In this document: piece after piece, positions 8,758 to 16,944 of the stretch
How the letters are laid out: every line of letters begins with the position of its first letter
Position numbering within the stretch: position 1 is the first letter of the stretch
NCBI GenBank assembly: GCA_023663365.1
Contig: JAMPHP010000001.1
Location: 157,382-221,381 of the forward strand
Length of the DNA: 64,000 bases
Direction: 5' to 3'
Origin: Muribaculaceae bacterium
GTDB lineage: Bacteria; Bacteroidota; Bacteroidia; Bacteroidales; Muribaculaceae
Made by a program: the position numbers and the translations under genes
Notes under the pieces: model-generated
Told to the model about the DNA's origin: nothing
What the model saw: the letters and a program-made list of their open reading frames with translations, nothing else
Database searches by the model: none

Positions 8758-9774
8758 TTACTGTATGTGTTTGTTTATGAGTTCTTTGATTTTTGCTGCC
8801 GATTGGTTGAGGGCTTTCTTTTCGGCCTGTTTCTGCGCCAGTGCGCTGCCCTTGGTGCTCACGGCATCTTCGTAGACTTTCACGCCTTTGCGGCGGTTTG
8901 TGAGCGAAAGGTCGACGTTGGCGTTGACGTGGAAAACATCGTCGTAGACCGACATCAGCTCAGTGCCTGCGCTGAGGCTAAGCACGTAGTCGGCGGTCTC
9001 GGGAGTGTCGGCGAAGGTGCATCCGCTCTCGGTGAGCTCGGCCTTGAGCTTGCTGATGACTTGTGCTGATGCTTTGTCGGGGCCGGGGGCTATGTACACA
9101 AGGATGCCGCGCGAGAGCGCTTCGGTGAGCGCTGCCAGGCGGCTGTCGGCGCTGTGCAGGCCTGCTGTGTGCGCTTCGGCAGCTGCGGCATCGATGGCGG
9201 TGAGTACTTTGGCGTGGCGGCGTGCTGTGGCTATGCCTTCGGCGATGGCTTCGGCCTGCTTCTGCAGCACCGATTTGTCGGCATTGCTTTGCTCGGCAAT
9301 GTCGAGGCTGTGGTGGGCATCGGAGATTGTGGCCGCCATCATGCGGTCGTAGTACTCGCGGAGGCTGTTGCGGCTCACGCGGGCAAATTCGTAGGCGGTG
9401 CCTGTGGCGCTGTCCATCCATGTGTCGGTGTTCATGCCGGCGATGCCTACGGCTGAGCTTACGCTCATGTCGCGGCTGAAGAGGTCGTATTCGTCGTAGC
9501 TGCCGTTGTGCGCGGTGCTGCCTATCGACGATTTTGTGACTACGTTGACATCGGCGAAAACCGACTCGGCAAGGCGCTTGAGAGCCTCGGTGTGTGCCGC
9601 GCGCGCCGGCTCGGCGTCGAGGTCGGGGCTTATGGCCGCGAAGCCGCAGAAATAGTCGGAGGCGGGAAAGGCGCTGCTGCGGTAGCTCTCGTCGAGCCAT
9701 GCCGGTGCTTGCCCTGAAAGAGTCAGGACACAGGCGAAGAGCGCAAGCAGAGAGAAAATCCTATTCTTGAACAT
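8758..9774 (-). CDS. LPP20-like periplasmic protein
   Basis: The product has 338 residues from the start at 9774, which I prefer over an in-frame ATG at 9825. A complete promoter (9795-9826) lies inside the longer version, and translation from 9774 begins directly with a signal peptide (MFKNRIFSLLALF...SGQ). The N-terminal third (PAWLDESYRSSAFPASDYFCGFA, then an Ala-rich helix with THTEALKRLAESVFADVNV-type spacing) follows the LPP20/FlgP pattern of PxW...G.g....A...A...L. A helical middle and a C-terminal domain with VLSLSAGTEL and VNANVDLSLTN follow. It pairs with the CsgG-like gene as FlgP/FlgT-type partners do elsewhere. Any motility role is excluded by the absence of flagella in this phylum. 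Confidence 0.72.
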   Translation of the reverse strand: MFKNRIFSLLALFACVLTLSGQAPAWLDESYRSSAFPASDYFCGFAAISPDLDAEPARAAHTEALKRLAESVFADVNVVTKSSIGSTAHNGSYDEYDLFSRDMSVSSAVGIAGMNTDTWMDSATGTAYEFARVSRNSLREYYDRMMAATISDAHHSLDIAEQSNADKSVLQKQAEAIAEGIATARRHAKVLTAIDAAAAEAHTAGLHSADSRLAALTEALSRGILVYIAPGPDKASAQVISKLKAELTESGCTFADTPETADYVLSLSAGTELMSVYDDVFHVNANVDLSLTNRRKGVKVYEDAVSTKGSALAQKQAEKKALNQSAAKIKELINKHIQ

Positions 9775-9794
9775 TGCAAATGGTTGGTTAGGCG

Positions 9795-9826
9795 CAAAGT
9801 TACAAAAATTAGCATTTATATCCAAA
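9795..9826 (-). promoter_or_regulatory. Promoter of the LPP20-CsgG operon
   Basis: On the minus strand TTTG (9826-9823), a 20-nt spacer and TAACTTTG (9802-9795) match the consensus exactly. The start codon at 9774 follows a leader of about 14 nt. Confidence 0.8.
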
Positions 9827-9845
9827 ATTTTTTCAAGCAGGAGTG

Positions 9846-10961
9846 TCAGCGCTGCCAGAAGTCGGAGAAGCGGCGCGCCACGGTCAGTGCATCGTTGTGG
9901 CGGGCAACGAATGTCGGGCCGTCGGCGCTCATGCGGCGCAGGGCCTCGCGGTCGGCCAGCAGAGCCGACAGTCGGCGGTAGGTGCCCTCGATGTCGCGGG
10001 GGTCGGGGTTGAATATGGGGCGGTGCTTGTGCTCGCCGATGAAGTCGTAGTAGTCTTCTTCACCGCCGCTGATCGGCACCACGCCCATGGCCATGCCCAG
10101 GAGTGCGGTGGTGCCGGGGGTGTAGGAGTATAGCTGGTCGCACACCATGTCGGCCTGCGCAAGGGTGCTGATGAAGCGGTCGTAGGGCATGTTGGGAGGC
10201 ATCAATATGTCGAAGCGGCCGGGGCGCTCGGCCTGTATCCGGCGCAGGATGTCTAGCAGGATGTCGGCGCCTTTTTCGGCGGCGCGCTTGCGGTGCACGG
10301 CGTAGAGGATACTCAGCGGGGCATCATCGCCCGAGGGGCGCAGGGCCGGGGCCGGAAGGGCGGCGATGTCGACGGGTATGCCTCCGTAGGCCAGTGGTAT
10401 GCCCGGGTACTCGGCGGCGGCTATAAGGTGGTACTCGTAGAGAGCCGACACCACGCCGTCGATGGTGCTGTAGAAGAGGTCGGTGTACTCCTGCAGGTGA
10501 GGTCTGAGCCAGCGCGACCGCTCGGCTGCAGGGCTCTGGGCCCAGGGCGTGAGTCCTTGGCCGTGCTGCCACTCAGAGTATCCCAAGGCGGGTGTCGGCC
10601 CCGAAAGGTTGCGCACCAGAGCGGCGTCGGTGCCGAGAGCCGTGAGGTAGAGGGAGCCGTTGTGGCGGCGCAATTTCTCCAGCAGCGAGCGCAGCCATGT
10701 GGGTCGCAGATCCACGAAGCCGGGCGATACCATCTGCACCACGTCGTAGCCCCTCAGGCGTGGTGCGAGAGTGGTGGAGAGGCGGGCATAGAGCAGGGCT
10801 CCGCTCAGCGGATTGCCATGGCGGTAGAGGTCGATGTCGCGCTTGGTATGCATCCATTTCCCGCCGTTTGAGGCGAGAGTCACGTCGTGCCCGAGTGCTG
10901 CGAGGCCGCGGGCAAGAGCTGCATGGTAGTTGCTGGCATCGCCGAGGAGGAGTACTTTCAT
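9846..10961 (-). CDS. Glycosyltransferase, GT4/GT1-type (GT-B fold)
   Basis: The product has 371 residues. The N-terminal Rossmann start MKVLLLGDASNYHAALARGLAALGHD and the C-terminal half (PLSILYAVHRKRAAEKGADILLDILRR..., then GTTALLGMAMGVVPISGGEEDYYDF) correspond to the sugar-nucleotide site of GT-B enzymes, with the conserved acidic stretch near residue 310. The donor and acceptor are unknown. Its ATG overlaps the stop of the GT2 gene by 4 nt (ATGA). It is the last gene of a four-gene minus-strand operon with two serine-hydrolase-like lipoproteins, which suggests a role in envelope glycan assembly (inference). Confidence 0.85.
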   Translation of the reverse strand: MKVLLLGDASNYHAALARGLAALGHDVTLASNGGKWMHTKRDIDLYRHGNPLSGALLYARLSTTLAPRLRGYDVVQMVSPGFVDLRPTWLRSLLEKLRRHNGSLYLTALGTDAALVRNLSGPTPALGYSEWQHGQGLTPWAQSPAAERSRWLRPHLQEYTDLFYSTIDGVVSALYEYHLIAAAEYPGIPLAYGGIPVDIAALPAPALRPSGDDAPLSILYAVHRKRAAEKGADILLDILRRIQAERPGRFDILMPPNMPYDRFISTLAQADMVCDQLYSYTPGTTALLGMAMGVVPISGGEEDYYDFIGEHKHRPIFNPDPRDIEGTYRRLSALLADREALRRMSADGPTFVARHNDALTVARRFSDFWQR

Positions 10962-11758
10962 AGCTCTTTGCGATGACGGATTGAGTAGAAGAAACCTTGC
11001 CAGAGATAGATAAGCGCCTTGGGGAAAGGCAGCTCCGAGCGCATGGCCTCCAGCGGGTAGCGCACGATGGCGCCGATGTTGCCGCGGTCAACCCTCATGA
11101 AAGCTCCTTTTGCCCTCAGAGTGCCCGGCTTGCGGGCGCTGTGCGTGCATGTGGTGGGGCCGCGGTGGGTAGATACCACCACGTCGCGGTAGATGCCGCG
11201 GAGGCCGCTTCGGAGAGCACGGCGCAGAAAAAAATTCTCTTCGGAGCAGGTGAGGTAGGGCGCTCCTATGCCTGCCAGCTCCGAAAAACCGAGGCGATGC
11301 TCTCTGAGAGCATCGAGCCTGAGCGCTATCTCGAAAGAGATGGGAGAGTAGAAGCGGAAAGGGCGGCTCAGGTCGTGCCCGTCGGCAGGGTATATGTGCT
11401 GCTCGGGGATGATGGAGCGCGTCGTGACGATGTCGATGCGGCTGTTCTCCTCGAAAGTGCTTATGAGAGCCTTGAGCCCGTCGGCGCTGTAAGAGATGTC
11501 GTCGTCGGAAATGAGCACTATCGGTGCGCATGCAGCCTCGAAGGCGTGGTTGCGGTTGCGGCTCAGCCCTTTGTCGGCGAAGAATCGCAGCTCCACATCG
11601 GGCCGACCTTCGAGTTGAGGGTTCGACAGGCTGAGCCCTTCGGGATTTTGGCAGCACACCAGGTAGCTTACCTCGGGCAGCGCGGGCAGGCCGGAGGCAT
11701 CGATACGGCAGTAGCGCTCGCCGTAGGTGCAGATCAGTACCTGGAGCTTGGCTTTCAT
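10958..11758 (-). CDS. Glycosyltransferase family 2 protein
   Basis: The product has 266 residues with a GT-A fold. KLQVLICTYGE opens the domain. FFADKGLSRNRNHAFEAACAPIVLISDDDISY carries the DxD-type metal/nucleotide site (DDD at about residue 86). CSEENFFLRRALRSG corresponds to the acceptor-side acidic motif. No membrane segment is obvious, so it likely works on the inner face of the membrane. It overlaps both neighbours by 4 nt, indicating translational coupling. Confidence 0.88.
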   Translation of the reverse strand: MKAKLQVLICTYGERYCRIDASGLPALPEVSYLVCCQNPEGLSLSNPQLEGRPDVELRFFADKGLSRNRNHAFEAACAPIVLISDDDISYSADGLKALISTFEENSRIDIVTTRSIIPEQHIYPADGHDLSRPFRFYSPISFEIALRLDALREHRLGFSELAGIGAPYLTCSEENFFLRRALRSGLRGIYRDVVVSTHRGPTTCTHSARKPGTLRAKGAFMRVDRGNIGAIVRYPLEAMRSELPFPKALIYLWQGFFYSIRHRKEL

Positions 11759-12993
11759 CGCTCTTCGGGCATGAGCCAGTTGTGAGCGCGGAGGATGCCG
11801 TCGATTTTCGCAGCGAGCTCGAGGCGGTTCCAGTCGGCGCGGTTAGCGAATATGAGGTAGCTCAACCCGATGTCGGGAAAGGTGGCCTCGTAGATGCCGA
11901 AGCCGCCGTTGTGCGAGCTGTGGAATACTTTGCGTGGCGTGTCGGGCAGCTCGTGCGTGTATATGCCGAGCCCGTAGCCGAAATCGCGTATGCCGGTTGC
12001 TATCAAGGTGGTGTAAGTGCTGTCGACGAGCTGCCTCGGCACCACTTTGCCCTCGAGCAGGCTGCGTGTCCACTTCACGAACTCACGCGGGGTGGTGTAC
12101 ACGCCGTTGTCGGCGCGGGTGAGGAAGTACTCTGCCTCGCCGTAGTCAAATTCGTCCCAACGGCCGTCGCGGCTTCGGAATACGTCTTTCTTCTTGTCGC
12201 CGCGGGCGGGTGCATAGGCGTTTGCCATGCGCACGTCGCAAAGGTCGGGAGCGATGAAGCGGGTCTCGCGCAGGCCTGCGGGCTTGAAAATATTGGCATC
12301 CATCCACAGCTCGAAGGCTGTGTCGGTGACAAGTTCTATTACCTTCGACAGCAGCATGTATGGCGCGTCGGAGTACTCGAAGCGTGAGCCGGGCTCGTAG
12401 TTGAGCGAGTCCACGCCGAGGTATATTTTCATCTGCTCGTCCTCGCGGCCGTAGCGCACGAAGTCGGCCGAGGCTGCGAAGGCTGTGCGGTGCTTGCTCA
12501 GGAAGTCTTCCCACTCCTTGTCGTTGCGCGGCCGGCTGTCGGCAAGCCCGGTGCTGAGCGAGAGCACGTTGCGCAGGCTTATGCGGCCGAATACGTCGGG
12601 GTTGAAGGCGGGGAAGAAGGAGCTCATCGGTGCGTCGAGGCTGATTCGGCCTTCGTCCACGAGCTTCATGAAGGCCATGGCGGTGAAGGTCTTTGTGGCC
12701 GATGCAACGTTGAGCAGGGTGCTGTCCGACATCTCCGCCGGGGTGTCGAGGCGCGCCAGGCCGAAGCCTCGGCTGTAGTACACCGAGTCGGCGGTGCTCA
12801 CTATCACCACGGCGCCGGGCTCCGAAGGCTTGTCGAAAATTGGCTCGAGGAGTGAGTCGAGAGGTGCGGTGATGAGGGTGATGTTGCGTGGCGCCGGAGC
12901 CTCGCTCTTGCCGGAGCAGGAAGCTGTGCAAGCCAGGAGGATTGCCGCTAAGGCGGCCAGCAGCAGGTGTGAGGGTCGGGGGCGGTCAGTCAT
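11755..12993 (-). CDS. Beta-lactamase-fold serine hydrolase lipoprotein
   Basis: The product has 412 residues. A signal peptide ends at lipobox CTASC. The fold is that of class C beta-lactamase / esterase / DD-peptidase enzymes (beta-lactamase family PF00144). S98 and K101 form the SxxK motif (NVASATKTF). Near residue 205, FEYSDAPYMLLSK supplies the tyrosine of the YxN/YSx motif. SSHNGGFGIYE stands in for the KTG box. All catalytic positions therefore look intact. The substrate could be a peptidoglycan peptide, an ester or a D-amino-acid derivative. The gene overlaps the upstream paralogue by 8 nt. Confidence 0.88.
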   Translation of the reverse strand: MTDRPRPSHLLLAALAAILLACTASCSGKSEAPAPRNITLITAPLDSLLEPIFDKPSEPGAVVIVSTADSVYYSRGFGLARLDTPAEMSDSTLLNVASATKTFTAMAFMKLVDEGRISLDAPMSSFFPAFNPDVFGRISLRNVLSLSTGLADSRPRNDKEWEDFLSKHRTAFAASADFVRYGREDEQMKIYLGVDSLNYEPGSRFEYSDAPYMLLSKVIELVTDTAFELWMDANIFKPAGLRETRFIAPDLCDVRMANAYAPARGDKKKDVFRSRDGRWDEFDYGEAEYFLTRADNGVYTTPREFVKWTRSLLEGKVVPRQLVDSTYTTLIATGIRDFGYGLGIYTHELPDTPRKVFHSSHNGGFGIYEATFPDIGLSYLIFANRADWNRLELAAKIDGILRAHNWLMPEER

Positions 12994-14215
12994 CGCGCGA
13001 TAGCAGGCCTTTGGTGAGGAGGATGTTGTCGATTGTTTTTGCTACTTCGGCATAGTTCCATTCGTTGCGGTTTGCCAGGATGATGTAGGCAAGGTCGCAC
13101 TCGGGGAAGAGGACTTCCACGGCCACGAAACCGCCTCTGGTGCTTGAGTGGTGGAACTTGAGTGTGCCGTCGTCGAGGTGGCTCACGTTCACGCCGAGGC
13201 TGTAGCCCTCGCCGTCGGTGCCGGTGTTGACGATAGGCACGCCGAAGAGGCGGGTCGACTCGGGCGAGATGAGCAAGCCGGAGTTGTAGATGTGCTCCCA
13301 TCGGGCGAGGTCGCGGGCGGTCATGAAGAGGCCGCGGTCGGCGCGGCTGAGGAAGAACTCCGCTTCGCCGAAGTCAAATTCTTCCCATCGGCCGTCGTCG
13401 CTGATATATGTGCCGGGGCGTGCTTTGCCGCTGTTGCGTCGGTAGGCATGAGCCATGCCTTCGAGGTCGCCGTCGAGGGGCACGTAGCGTGCCGATGCCA
13501 GCGCGGCAGGCTCGAAAATCGCTTCGCGCATATATGTCTCGAAGTCTTTGCCCGATGCTTGCTCAATGACTTCGCTCAGGAGCATGTAGGGCGGGTCGCG
13601 GCGCACGAAGTCGGTGCCGGGCCTGAAGTCGAGCGAGTCGACCGTGGCAAGAAAGCGGGTGAGCTCTTTCTCGCGGCCATATAGGGTGTAGTCGGAGCCG
13701 TCGCCGAAAATCGAAGGCGTTTTCTGCTTGTAGCGCTCCCACTCGGCCTTGTCGCGAGGGCGGCCGTCGGGGATGCCTGAGCTCTGTGAGAGCACGTGGC
13801 GGAGGGTGACTTCGCCGTAGACGCTTTCGGGCAGCTCGGGGAAGTAGTCGATCAGGCGGTTGTCGAGCGAGAGCTTGCCTTCGTCGTGCAGCTTGAGGAG
13901 GGCGGTGGCAGTGAATGTCTTGGTGGATGAGGCGAGGCACATCTTGGTGTCGAAGCTCATAGGCTCGCCGGTGTAGAGGTCGGCAAGGCCGAAGGTGCTT
14001 CCGTAGATCATGGAGTCGCCTTTGGTGATGATGGCGATGGCACCGGGTGCATCGTCGGGGAAGAGGGGAGTCAGGAGCGAGTCCATTGATTTGGACAGGC
14101 CGCGGTCGTCGGCTCCCGAGCAGCTGCGGCACGAAGTGAGAGAGGGGAGCATTGCCGCACCGGCGATGCCCACGAGTGTGATGAGTGTGTATATGATGTG
14201 CCTGCTGCGTTTCAT
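12986..14215 (-). CDS. Beta-lactamase-fold lipoprotein, paralogue lacking the YxN tyrosine
   Basis: The product has 409 residues and is clearly related to the next gene in gene order, length and motif context. The signal peptide ends at LTSC with the cysteine at residue 29. S96 and K99 form SSTK. At the YxN position the sequence reads FVRRDPPYMLLSE, so the usual tyrosine is replaced by arginine. The KTG-like segment is SSTRGGFVAVE. Loss of this tyrosine, which helps activate the nucleophile, suggests reduced or altered activity. It could act as a binding protein or use a different base. It heads the four-gene operon and has its own promoter almost touching the start codon. Confidence 0.85.
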   Translation of the reverse strand: MKRSRHIIYTLITLVGIAGAAMLPSLTSCRSCSGADDRGLSKSMDSLLTPLFPDDAPGAIAIITKGDSMIYGSTFGLADLYTGEPMSFDTKMCLASSTKTFTATALLKLHDEGKLSLDNRLIDYFPELPESVYGEVTLRHVLSQSSGIPDGRPRDKAEWERYKQKTPSIFGDGSDYTLYGREKELTRFLATVDSLDFRPGTDFVRRDPPYMLLSEVIEQASGKDFETYMREAIFEPAALASARYVPLDGDLEGMAHAYRRNSGKARPGTYISDDGRWEEFDFGEAEFFLSRADRGLFMTARDLARWEHIYNSGLLISPESTRLFGVPIVNTGTDGEGYSLGVNVSHLDDGTLKFHHSSTRGGFVAVEVLFPECDLAYIILANRNEWNYAEVAKTIDNILLTKGLLSRDD

Positions 14216-14222
14216 AGCATTG

Positions 14223-14253
14223 CAAAGTTAAGCCGAAAAAGGGCTTTTTGCAA
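14223..14253 (-). promoter_or_regulatory. Promoter of the hydrolase-glycosyltransferase operon
   Basis: On the minus strand TTG (14253-14251), a 20-nt spacer and TAACTTTG (14230-14223) precede the start codon at 14215 by only 7 nt. The transcript should be leaderless or nearly so. Confidence 0.72.
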
Positions 14254-14334
14254 TGTCTTTAAGCGTGTTTAATCAATTATTGTCGGTTTTGTAGCAAATT
14301 TGTAGAAACTGTATTGTGTTTGTAAAGACCACGG

Positions 14335-15240
14335 TCAGAAAGTGCACGTGAGCGAGAAGCCGAAGGAGCCCGGCCCTGCCGTGGGGAGCAGCGTGGAGCT
14401 GATTGCGGGCTGATTACGGCCAAGGTGCAGCTTGCGTGCATCGTTGCCGCCGATGTAGCCTACTATCTCGTTGACGGGGTCGATGAGGAAGGCCACGATA
14501 TTGCCTATTACGGGCGAGCCGAACAGGCGGTAGTCGTGGCTCACGATGTGCCGCTTGAGTTTGTAGAAGAGCTCGCCTATCACGCTGCCGACCAGCGGCG
14601 TGACGAATATATCCTGTATCGACGGGCGCTCCATGCAGGCCTCGATGCCGAACTCCCAGCCCACGGTGGAGATGATGGCCGAGTAGAGCAGCGACTGGTA
14701 GAAGTTGAATCCGCACGAGCGGGCAGCCATGAAGTAGGCCGCTCCGGCGTAGGGGTGCAGCACGTAGTTGAAGATGGGGTTGTCGTGATCCCACTCGGGG
14801 CCGCGCTTGAATACATTGCGGAACCAGCGCTTTTGGAAGGGTACTTTCTGAAGGGCGGCGCGGTTCCAGGTGGTTGCGTCCTCGGGCAGGCACTCGAGCA
14901 CCACGAGGGTACCCACGTAGGCACCGACGAGCACGCCGGTGTTCACCCACAGGCGTGGCCAGTTGTAGGACTTTGTCTTCAGCGAGTATGGCAGCTCGTA
15001 GATGGATATGCGCGAGCCTTTCGACATCTTGGGCAAGCCCGCCCGGATTGGCGTGAGGTCGATGCTGTCGGGTGGCGAGAGTTTCGGTATGTCGAGGTCT
15101 ATGGTCGCGATGTCGGCAACGGCATCGACTGCGGTCACGGTGCCGGGCTGTGCGGCAGCCTCCCGCGCGCCCTGCCCGATCAGAGCCGCCAGGGCGATGA
15201 TGATGTATATAATAGATGTAGTGCGCATATAGGATGACAT
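14335..15240 (-). CDS. DUF3943-family envelope protein
   Basis: The product has 301 residues. A signal peptide (about 5-30; a second possible start at 15228 skips four residues) precedes a family-typical region: WPRLWVNTGVLVGAYVG, then GPEWDHDNPIFNYVLHPYAGAAYFMAARSCGF, GWEFGIEACMERPSIQDIFVTPLVGSVIGELFY. The pattern GPxWDxD...HPYxGxxYFxAAR...P..ND/QD is what I know of DUF3943. Several moderately hydrophobic segments suggest association with a membrane. Its function is unknown. It stands alone, convergent with nothing and divergent from the amidase gene. Confidence 0.82.
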   Translation of the reverse strand: MSSYMRTTSIIYIIIALAALIGQGAREAAAQPGTVTAVDAVADIATIDLDIPKLSPPDSIDLTPIRAGLPKMSKGSRISIYELPYSLKTKSYNWPRLWVNTGVLVGAYVGTLVVLECLPEDATTWNRAALQKVPFQKRWFRNVFKRGPEWDHDNPIFNYVLHPYAGAAYFMAARSCGFNFYQSLLYSAIISTVGWEFGIEACMERPSIQDIFVTPLVGSVIGELFYKLKRHIVSHDYRLFGSPVIGNIVAFLIDPVNEIVGYIGGNDARKLHLGRNQPAISSTLLPTAGPGSFGFSLTCTF

Positions 15241-15349
15241 TGTTGAGGGTATTGAATACGTGTACTTCTAAAACAACTCAGCCGCCGCGTGGTTGGCTGC
15301 GCTTTCCCGAACGAGGAGAAATCACCGACTTTTCTGCGCCTTTGAGCTA

Positions 15350-15357
15350 TAATTTTG
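15350..15357 (+). promoter_or_regulatory. Probable -7 element before the amidase gene
   Basis: TAATTTTG lies 25 nt upstream of the ATG. The -33 region has no clear TTG at the expected distance, so the assignment is moderate. Confidence 0.5.
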
Positions 15358-15382
15358 CAGAAATCTCAAAAAAACAGTGTAG

Positions 15383-15970
15383 ATGAAAAAGTATGTGATT
15401 ATCCTTGATGCCGGGCATGGCGCCGACACCCCCGGCAAGCGTAGCCCCGACGGGCTGCACCGCGAGTGGCGCTGGTGCCGCGATGTGGTCGGCCGCATTG
15501 CCGGGCAGTTGCGTGCAAAGGGCTTCGATGTGCGCATCCTTGTGCCCGAAGATGCCGATGTGCCCTTGGCTGAGCGTTGCCGCCGTGCCAATGCCATCGC
15601 CGCCCGTGAGCCCGCTCTCCTTATATCGGTGCACAACAATGCCGCCGGCGACGGCTCGCGCTGGCTCTCCGCCTCGGGCTTCAGCGCTTTTGTGGCACCT
15701 AATGCGTCGGCACGCTCGCAGCGCCTTGCCGCCCTCCTCACTGCCGAAGCATCGGCCCACGGCCTGCTCGGCAACCGCTGCACGCCACGCGAGGGCTATT
15801 GGACGGCTTCGCTCGCTATCTGCCGCGACACTGTCTGCCCGGCGGTGCTGACAGAGAATATGTTCCAGGACAGCCGCTCCGATGTGGCGCTGCTGGCCTC
15901 GGAGGAGGGGCGCGAGGCGCTGGCGAGGGTGCACGTCGATGCGGTGTTGAAATTTTGCAATACTCTGTGA
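15383..15970 (+). CDS. N-acetylmuramoyl-L-alanine amidase (Amidase_3), no signal peptide
   Basis: The product has 195 residues and is essentially one Amidase_3 domain. Zinc and catalytic positions are H12 (DAGHG), E28, H84 (ISVHNN) and E158 (LTENMF). The enzyme cuts between the glycan strand and the stem peptide. It starts directly at the first beta strand (MKKYVIILDAGHG) with no export signal. That is the arrangement of phage endolysins rather than of secreted housekeeping amidases. The next gene, which encodes a membrane-anchored protein, overlaps its stop by 1 nt. Together they resemble an endolysin/spanin-type pair (inference). Confidence 0.92.
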   Translation: MKKYVIILDAGHGADTPGKRSPDGLHREWRWCRDVVGRIAGQLRAKGFDVRILVPEDADVPLAERCRRANAIAAREPALLISVHNNAAGDGSRWLSASGFSAFVAPNASARSQRLAALLTAEASAHGLLGNRCTPREGYWTASLAICRDTVCPAVLTENMFQDSRSDVALLASEEGREALARVHVDAVLKFCNTL

Positions 15971-16413
15971 TGCGTGCCGCAATATATGTGCTGATTGTGG
16001 CCGCGGCCTTTGCCGCAGGGTGGTACGCTCATCCCGAGGTGCGCCGCGAGCGCTCGGTGGAGGTGCTTCGCCGCATCGACACCGTGCGTGTGGTGCAGCC
16101 CGAGGTGCTGCTCATCAAGCAACTGGCCCCCGTGGCCGAGGCGCTGCCGGCTGTCGGCACACACGACACCGTGCTGGTGGAAGTGCCTCGCACACAGGTG
16201 GTCTACGAGCAGCCCGACTTCCGTGCCTATGTGAGCGGCTTTCGTCCGGCCCTCGACAGCATAGAGGTGTACCGCCACAGCACCACCATCGAGATGCCGC
16301 GGTGCAAGGCTCCGCGCTTCTCCGTGGGGCTGCAGGCAGGATATGGCTACACTCCCCGTGGCTTTCAGCCTTTTATAGGCATAGGAGTGAGTGTGAATAT
16401 TGCGAGCTTCTGA
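15970..16413 (+). CDS. Small membrane-anchored protein, DUF6808-like
   Basis: The product has 147 residues. The ATG at 15970 shares its A with the amidase stop, and an N-terminal helix (AAIYVLIVAAAFAAGWYA) follows at once, which decides this start over a longer in-frame ORF. The soluble part contains RIDTVRVVQPEVL, HDTVLVEVPRTQVVYEQPDFRAYVSGF and an ending QAGYGYTPRGFQPFIGIGVSVNI. That layout resembles proteins labelled DUF6808 in Bacteroidetes phages and mobile elements. A one-helix protein tail-to-head with an amidase fits a spanin-like or wall-binding role, but that is inference. Confidence 0.68.
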   Translation: MRAAIYVLIVAAAFAAGWYAHPEVRRERSVEVLRRIDTVRVVQPEVLLIKQLAPVAEALPAVGTHDTVLVEVPRTQVVYEQPDFRAYVSGFRPALDSIEVYRHSTTIEMPRCKAPRFSVGLQAGYGYTPRGFQPFIGIGVSVNIASF

Positions 16414-16465
16414 GAAAGATTTGCAAAATACATTTGCGCCACGTCAATTTTTATTGCAAAAAGTG

Positions 16466-16496
16466 TTGACAAAAGGAAAATAATATTGTAAATTTG
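16466..16496 (+). promoter_or_regulatory. Promoter before the 138-residue gene
   Basis: TTG (16466-16468), a 20-nt spacer and TAAATTTG (16489-16496) form a full promoter 25 nt before the ATG. The small genes that follow are thus transcribed separately from the amidase pair. Confidence 0.75.
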
Positions 16497-16521
16497 CAAC
16501 GAAAAACTAATACTGCAAATT

Positions 16522-16938
16522 ATGAAAAAACTCATTCAAGCCCGCAACGAAGAATTTAAGCGACGTTGCCTCGAGATCTTCCGGCGCGACTACGACAGCG
16601 GCACCATCCGCCCCCTCGACAGCGTGATAGAGCGCGCCCTTGCCATGCAGCCCCGCTCGCACTACCTTTCGTTCGACACCGCCTCGCGCCGGCTGCACCG
16701 CATAGAGCGCCGCGGCCTCGAAGCGGAGGTGCACGAAGAGCTCGCACGCCTGATGTGGGCCGAGGTGATGGCGCAGGTGCGCCAGGCCATGGAGCGGCGC
16801 GGCACCGAGAGCTTTGACCGCGCGCTCTCCTTCGTGCTCAATTTCTGCCGCCCGTCGCGATTCTATATGAGCTTCGACACGGCACGCCGTCTGCTCACGC
16901 CGCATCTTTCCTATTCATTGACCCGTAACCGCTGCTGA
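16522..16938 (+). CDS. Small unknown protein with an internal SFDTA repeat
   Basis: The product has 138 residues, is basic and mostly alpha-helical, with no export signal. Two copies of a short motif, SHYLSFDTASRRLHRI (about 46-61) and SRFYMSFDTARRLLTPH (about 111-127), bracket a helical middle. No family was recognised. The position behind an endolysin-like pair makes a phage-derived regulator or small-terminase-type protein conceivable, but nothing in the sequence proves it. The following gene starts 6 nt after its stop. Confidence 0.68.
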   Translation: MKKLIQARNEEFKRRCLEIFRRDYDSGTIRPLDSVIERALAMQPRSHYLSFDTASRRLHRIERRGLEAEVHEELARLMWAEVMAQVRQAMERRGTESFDRALSFVLNFCRPSRFYMSFDTARRLLTPHLSYSLTRNRC

Positions 16939-16944
16939 ACCGCC

